Of a DNA stretch of 43,167 bases, positions 38,755 through 43,167 are shown piece by piece. Position 1 is the stretch's first letter. Every line of letters begins with the position of its first letter. Origin of the DNA: Bacteroidetes bacterium UBA2475 (GTDB lineage Bacteria > Bacteroidota > Bacteroidia > B-17B0 > Aurantibacillaceae); contig DDPF01000001.1 of the NCBI GenBank assembly GCA_002342065.1, forward strand, positions 1 to 43,167. The letters run 5' to 3'. Below the pieces are notes generated by a model. That model was not told the DNA's origin, searched no databases, and saw only the letters and a list, made by a program, of their open reading frames with translations. The position numbers and the translations under genes were made by a program.

Positions 38755-41700
38755 TTAATTTTGTTTAATTAATTTTTTAGTATCAATTACTTTGCCATCT
38801 ACGATTAAATAGTAGCTGTACAAACCATTTGTAAGATCGTTAGCGTAAACATTAATTTGTCCTTTACCTTTTAGGTTAACGTCTACGGCCTTAATTATTC
38901 GGCCATCCATCGTATTAAAAATAATTTGCGCCACTTTAAAATCAACCGGAATATTGTAAGTTATAATTGTACTCTCTGCAAATGGGTTTGGTACGTTTTG
39001 GTTTAAAACAATTACATTATTATCACTTAACTCAATATTGGTTTGATTGCCAATAATACCAGTTGTGCGAATGTTTGAATTAGAGCAACAAGAATTTACA
39101 CTCTGCGTTAAGGCAGTTAATAAATTACCTTGCACAGTTATAATTGAATCTTGTCTTTCTATCTGGCGTTGTTGTTTTTGCATGGCCGCAGTAATTAAGG
39201 CAAAAAAGGCGTTATAGTTCAAAGACTTGTAGGTAACCCCTTGTTCAACTACCGTATTATTAATCGGATTTGTTATTGTAGGTTTTACTACTGTTGAAAC
39301 AAGTTCAGGTAAAATCTGTTGAACATCTTGAGCAATAAATCCATACTGTTTTTTACTTGAAAAATTCATGTTGTAAATATTTGTTGTATCTAAATAATAT
39401 GTTTTAGGCAACAAGTTTTTTATAATTGCCACGGGGTTTGAAATGGTGTCAACATTCGTTTTAAATTGTTGGTCTGAGGTAACTATATTATTTGTACCCA
39501 TCAACGTTCCATTAAAAACAACATCTCCATCAAATTTCGCGGCAATTGACGTGTTAGGAGGAGCCGAGGCATCTGCACTAGCCCAAATTCCACAACTATT
39601 ACCAGCGCCATATTCTATTGCATTTACTTCAATTGATCCATAATTCACATTTTGCTTTCTGACGCCTATAAAATTGCTTCCATCAATAATAATTGCAGGG
39701 AAACTTCTTTTTGTAGCCAATGCATTTATGTTAAAGCCCTGATTTAAAACATCTAATGCAGCAGCGTTAAGGCCATGATTTGTTGAGTTTCCAATAATTA
39801 GCGCGTTCAGATAAGTCGGTACACCCATTCCTACTGCCATACCGTACTGCCCTGACAAATAACCGTTACTAGATTGATTTGCAAAACCAACTAACATATT
39901 ATTATAATTGCCTAACGGCGTGTTATTTGAACTTCCTATCAAAAAATTATTTTGATCACCCGACGAACTATTAAAATTTCCGAATACCGAAGTTCCGTTA
40001 GCGTTTGCGCCATTAATAGTATTTGACGTTCCATTTATTAATACGCTATTTGCAGTTGAGTTATTAAGGTCGCCAAATATTTTATTTCCATTCCCTAAAA
40101 CTGTGTTTTGAGAACCAAAGAGTATGTTATTTTGACCAATTCCTAAACCAAAACCATTTGCGCCTCCAACCATAAAATTACCATTCACCAATTCAAACTC
40201 CATATCTTTTACTTGTTGAGAAACCTGGGTATTGTGAAGTAATGTACCACCAAGTTCAACTGTTGTTGGATTTAATAAACTTAAACCGTTTTGTGCTGTG
40301 GTAATGCCGCCACCAGGGCCACCGCTAACATCCGGCACTAAAATAACATCTCCCGTGGTAGGATCTACGCTTAGCACATTGCCGTTGGCTGTTAGCGGCG
40401 ATGCACCAACAAGGTCAGTCAAACGTAAACCGCTAATGTTACTTGTAGCACCTTTGCGCACTTCAAGTAAATTACCAGGTGAACAAAGTGTTTGCATAAC
40501 GCCAATACCAACGTTGCCTGTTTGGCCTGCAGTTCTGGTAAAAAGAAAATTGTTGTTTGCCATTGGTATTTCCCACGAACTTGTTAGGGGATTTTGTGTA
40601 GCGCCGCAAATATTGCCCAAATTAGTTCCACCTGCTAATGCATTTGTTAGAACAACGTCTCCATCCTGATCTACTGTTAAAACCTTTTGGTTGTTTAAGC
40701 CATTTGTTCCATTAGCAAGTGCCGGACTTGCACTAGTTAGTTTTGTAAACCTTATCCCACTGGCATTTGTATTACCGTATTTAGAATTTTTTGCATTGGC
40801 ACTTACTTCAAAAGTATTACCAGTATTACAAAAACCTGTTGAAGCAGGTTGACCACCAACGCCAAAACCGCCAGTACTATTATTAGGGCTCGCAATCCAA
40901 AAATTAAAATTACCATTTAGAATTGCTCTATCGCTTTGAAGAGCTGATCCCGCTAATTGCGCAAAATTATTACAAGCTCCACCTAATTGTATAACTCCAC
41001 CATTTACACCAATACCATTATTAGATGTTGGAACAGTAACAGGCACATTTGTAAGAACGATATCACCGTCCTGGTCTACAGTTAAAACCTTTTGATTATT
41101 TAAACCATTTGTTCCATTTGCCAGTGCAGGACTTATGGAAGTTAACTTAGTTAGTCGTAGACCACTTGCATTCGTGTTGCCGTATTTTATGTTTTTTGCG
41201 TTAGCACTTACTTCAAAAGTATTACCCGTATTACAAAAACCAGTTGAAGCAGGTTGGCCGCCTATACCAACTCCCCCTGTTTGATTATTTCCATCAGCAA
41301 ACCAAAAAGTATTATTATTTATAATAACTGCTCTATCAGTATTTAACGCAGAAGCATTAAGTTGTGGCCCATTATTACAAGCGCCGCCTAATTGAACAAT
41401 ACTTCCGTTAACTAAGATACCATTATTTGCGGTTGGTGCTGTTCCAGCAGGAACATATATTACATCACCGTTTCCATTTACACTAAGCACACCTAATCCT
41501 GGATTACCTTGCGGCGTATTACCAGAAGTCATTCGTTTTAAGCGTAAACCACTACTACCGTTTACACCAACTGGTATAGGGCTACTCGCAAGCGCATCGA
41601 TTTCAGTTGTATTTCCAGGTAAATTAGTATTAACTCCAAAAAAACCATTATTTTTTATTACTGCGCGTTGATTATTAAAAGTATAAAACCGTAGATCCAA

Positions 41701-42543
41701 ATTTTCTTTTTGAATAACTTCTGCAATTCCTGCACCAGTTATACCAAAGTGAAAACCATCATTTGCTGTTTGTTGAGTACCGGTTGCGTTTGTTATTTGT
41801 AAATATGCCGATAAGTTTGTTTGATTATTTACATGCAATAGGTTTTGTGGCTGTGCATTGTCATAAAATACAGGCCCTATGCCAATATTACCGTTACCTA
41901 TCATGCGCATCATCTCGCGGCCATAATTACTATTTTGAGAATTTGGGCCAAGAGGGTTGGCACCTGTATTAGCATCATTATAAATGAATGTTAGGTTATC
42001 GTTAGCTGCATTCGCCGGGCCGCCTAAGCCATTATCACCAAAACTAATTACAGCATCATTCGCATCGCCGGTATTGGGAAGAAAAAGGGTAGTTGCAGGT
42101 ATGCTTGTTCTTCCTGTTGGATCAATTGTGTTTTTTTGCCTGTGCCCAAAAAATACATGGTCTGTGCCACGGCTCATAAGTATTCCTAAATCCATCCAAT
42201 CCCTTATTCCAACGCCGGTGCCAGGTTCGCCCATGTGTATCAATGAGCGCGGAAAATTTATCGGATTGTTTCCGTCTATACCAATTCCTATGCGTGTTAA
42301 GCCAAAGCCCGCCAGGTTATTAACTGAACTGCCCGGCCCAGCCAAATTAGTTCCATTTGCAAGTTGACTTATTAAAATACGTGGCAAATTATTAGTTCTG
42401 ATTTGTAATGGGTTGACTCCGTTAGAGGCATTAAAGCCTAGAAAGTTTGTACCAACATAATTATTCCCAGCACTACCACCTTGCGGTTTTGCTATTGTAT
42501 AACTTAAAATAGCTATAATAATAAAACTTGTTCTTTTTTTCAT
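38755..42543 (-). CDS. Secreted tail-fibre-like protein with S74 chaperone domain and T9SS type A signal
   Basis: This 1262-residue protein has a signal peptide (MKKRTSFIIIAILSYTIAKP). A Gly/Asn-rich beta region follows, with two 135-residue near-duplicates (about 375-645). A YadA-like beta-roll stretch (about 800-900) has LFGSQNTVLGNGNKIFGD. An intramolecular chaperone of the S74 type (about 1020-1140) starts TSDQQFKTNV with the Ser/Lys pair of the SDxxxK motif, then KQYGFIAQDVQQILPELV and YKSLNYNAFFALITAAMQK, with a coiled-coil after it. The last 95 residues are a type A T9SS sorting domain (LNQNVPNPFAESTIITYNIP, ending DTKKLIKQN). S74 domains trimerise and often release phage tail fibres by self-cleavage. 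It follows another T9SS gene by 3 bases. The ligand is unknown. Confidence 0.88.
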   Translation of the reverse strand: MKKRTSFIIIAILSYTIAKPQGGSAGNNYVGTNFLGFNASNGVNPLQIRTNNLPRILISQLANGTNLAGPGSSVNNLAGFGLTRIGIGIDGNNPINFPRSLIHMGEPGTGVGIRDWMDLGILMSRGTDHVFFGHRQKNTIDPTGRTSIPATTLFLPNTGDANDAVISFGDNGLGGPANAANDNLTFIYNDANTGANPLGPNSQNSNYGREMMRMIGNGNIGIGPVFYDNAQPQNLLHVNNQTNLSAYLQITNATGTQQTANDGFHFGITGAGIAEVIQKENLDLRFYTFNNQRAVIKNNGFFGVNTNLPGNTTEIDALASSPIPVGVNGSSGLRLKRMTSGNTPQGNPGLGVLSVNGNGDVIYVPAGTAPTANNGILVNGSIVQLGGACNNGPQLNASALNTDRAVIINNNTFWFADGNNQTGGVGIGGQPASTGFCNTGNTFEVSANAKNIKYGNTNASGLRLTKLTSISPALANGTNGLNNQKVLTVDQDGDIVLTNVPVTVPTSNNGIGVNGGVIQLGGACNNFAQLAGSALQSDRAILNGNFNFWIASPNNSTGGFGVGGQPASTGFCNTGNTFEVSANAKNSKYGNTNASGIRFTKLTSASPALANGTNGLNNQKVLTVDQDGDVVLTNALAGGTNLGNICGATQNPLTSSWEIPMANNNFLFTRTAGQTGNVGIGVMQTLCSPGNLLEVRKGATSNISGLRLTDLVGASPLTANGNVLSVDPTTGDVILVPDVSGGPGGGITTAQNGLSLLNPTTVELGGTLLHNTQVSQQVKDMEFELVNGNFMVGGANGFGLGIGQNNILFGSQNTVLGNGNKIFGDLNNSTANSVLINGTSNTINGANANGTSVFGNFNSSSGDQNNFLIGSSNNTPLGNYNNMLVGFANQSSNGYLSGQYGMAVGMGVPTYLNALIIGNSTNHGLNAAALDVLNQGFNINALATKRSFPAIIIDGSNFIGVRKQNVNYGSIEVNAIEYGAGNSCGIWASADASAPPNTSIAAKFDGDVVFNGTLMGTNNIVTSDQQFKTNVDTISNPVAIIKNLLPKTYYLDTTNIYNMNFSSKKQYGFIAQDVQQILPELVSTVVKPTITNPINNTVVEQGVTYKSLNYNAFFALITAAMQKQQRQIERQDSIITVQGNLLTALTQSVNSCCSNSNIRTTGIIGNQTNIELSDNNVIVLNQNVPNPFAESTIITYNIPVDFKVAQIIFNTMDGRIIKAVDVNLKGKGQINVYANDLTNGLYSYYLIVDGKVIDTKKLIKQN
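40612..41421 (-). repeat. Two tandem 405-bp coding repeats in the tail-fibre-like gene
   Basis: The unit starting at 41421 (GILVNGS) repeats at 41016 (GIGVNGG), 405 bases later. Both copies share VQLGGACNN or IQLGGACNN, GGQPASTGFCNTGNTFEVSA, NGTNGLNNQKVLTVDQDGD and VLTN, so the duplication is recent. Confidence 0.8.
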
Positions 42544-42546
42544 AAT

Positions 42547-43167
42547 TTAATGTTTAACAATTAATTTTTTATAAGCGTTTTTTATTTTCATATAATATAG
42601 TCCGGCTTGCCAACTTGAGCAATTAATATATGGCTCATTATATTTTGTTTCTAATACAAAATTTATTTCAGTCCCATAACTATTATATATTTTAAAATCC
42701 TGATTTTGACCGCACCTTAATTGTATTGTATTATTTGCCGGATTTGGATATATTTTAAAATGAGATTCTTCATTACTTTCCCTTACATCTGTTACATAGG
42801 TTGATGCAAATAAAGAATCTGTGCTTACGCAAACCTCATCAATATAATAGTATCCAAAAGTGCCTGTACCATCATTAATAACTGTTGTATTTGCATCATC
42901 AAAAAAATTACCTATCATTATGTAATTATATGCTGAATCTGCGATAAAAGAACCTGATAATTTTGTCCAGTTTGTTTTATCTATTATTACATTATTACTA
43001 TAAAAATGTGCAACATTATTAATTAGTGTATGCTTTTGTTTAACCTTACTAAATTTAACCCCAATTTTGTTAGTACTATATCCAACAACAAAGTTGCTAT
43101 CCGCCCTATTTACTTTAAACGTAATATAATATTTTTGAGAAATTATAAGTGGTAGAGATAACTGTCC
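42547..43167 (-). CDS. T9SS type A secreted protein, C-terminal part (5' end outside window)
   Basis: The reading frame is open from the window edge to the TAA at 42547-42549; an ATG at 42918 is internal, because codons before it continue the domain. Visible are a beta-sandwich (TNWTKLSGSFIADSAYNYIM, IGNFFDDANTTV, TFGYYYIDEVCVST) and a type A T9SS sorting domain in the last 75 residues (FKIYPNPANNTIQL, NSYGTEINF, WQAGLYYMKIKN, ending KLIVKH). The sandwich resembles the closing domain of many Bacteroidota secreted proteins with gliding- or carbohydrate-related roles. It lies 3 bases before the tail-fibre-like gene, so the two share an operon. The N-terminus and full function cannot be seen. 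Confidence 0.8.
   Translation of the reverse strand, partial: GQLSLPLIISQKYYITFKVNRADSNFVVGYSTNKIGVKFSKVKQKHTLINNVAHFYSNNVIIDKTNWTKLSGSFIADSAYNYIMIGNFFDDANTTVINDGTGTFGYYYIDEVCVSTDSLFASTYVTDVRESNEESHFKIYPNPANNTIQLRCGQNQDFKIYNSYGTEINFVLETKYNEPYINCSSWQAGLYYMKIKNAYKKLIVKH

Noticed and set aside
38755..42543. Possible prophage because of a tail-fibre chaperone domain
   Set aside because: The protein has a signal peptide and a T9SS sorting domain, and there are no capsid, terminase, portal or integrase genes nearby.

Overview
This window looks like a chromosomal segment of an AT-rich member of the Bacteroidota (Flavobacteriales/Cytophagales/Chitinophagales type). The signs are several type IX secretion system (T9SS) cargo proteins of both sorting classes, three PorP/SprF-family outer-membrane proteins, lipoproteins with a TSC lipobox, promoters of the TAnnTTTG type, and a near absence of Shine-Dalgarno sequences. 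I see no tRNA, rRNA, CRISPR array, prophage or complete insertion sequence.

Layout. 1-650 is the 3' end of a SpoIIE/PP2C-type phosphatase gene. 647-3617 (minus) is a PorP/SprF gene followed by an OmpA/PD40/TPR protein, divergent from a glutaryl-CoA-dehydrogenase-like gene (3717-4901). 4971-9620 (minus) holds a lipoprotein, a PrsW-type membrane protease, the rpsF-rpsR-rplI ribosomal operon and a carboxypeptidase-regulatory-like protein. 9847-28373 (plus) is the striking part: an M1 aminopeptidase joined to a C-terminal Omp85-like beta-barrel, then a giant Ig-repeat adhesin with a type B T9SS signal plus its SprF partner, then a decayed remnant of the 3' end of a peptidase-barrel gene, then a second, larger adhesin plus SprF. 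The remnant marks an old tandem duplication of a [barrel 3' end - adhesin - SprF] block. 28614-34941 holds a DUF2911 protein, a minus-strand operon (PIG-L deacetylase, an overlooked 37-residue membrane peptide, a Na+/solute symporter) and a T9SS type A protein. 34938-37329 (minus) holds rluF, a PorT-like barrel, a small lipoprotein, a disordered hydrophilic peptide and a DUF2383 four-helix protein. 37562-38590 is an S66 LD-carboxypeptidase. After a small palindromic repeat element, 38755-43167 (minus) encodes a 1262-residue T9SS protein with a phage-tail-fibre S74 chaperone domain and the end of another T9SS type A protein.

Much of the window builds the cell surface. The SprF proteins probably act as outer-membrane partners for exporting or anchoring the neighbouring type B adhesins, while the OmpA-like protein can tether its own SprF partner to peptidoglycan. 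The M1-barrel protein could display a peptidase at the outer membrane. These functional links are inferred from family knowledge and gene order; no searches were run.
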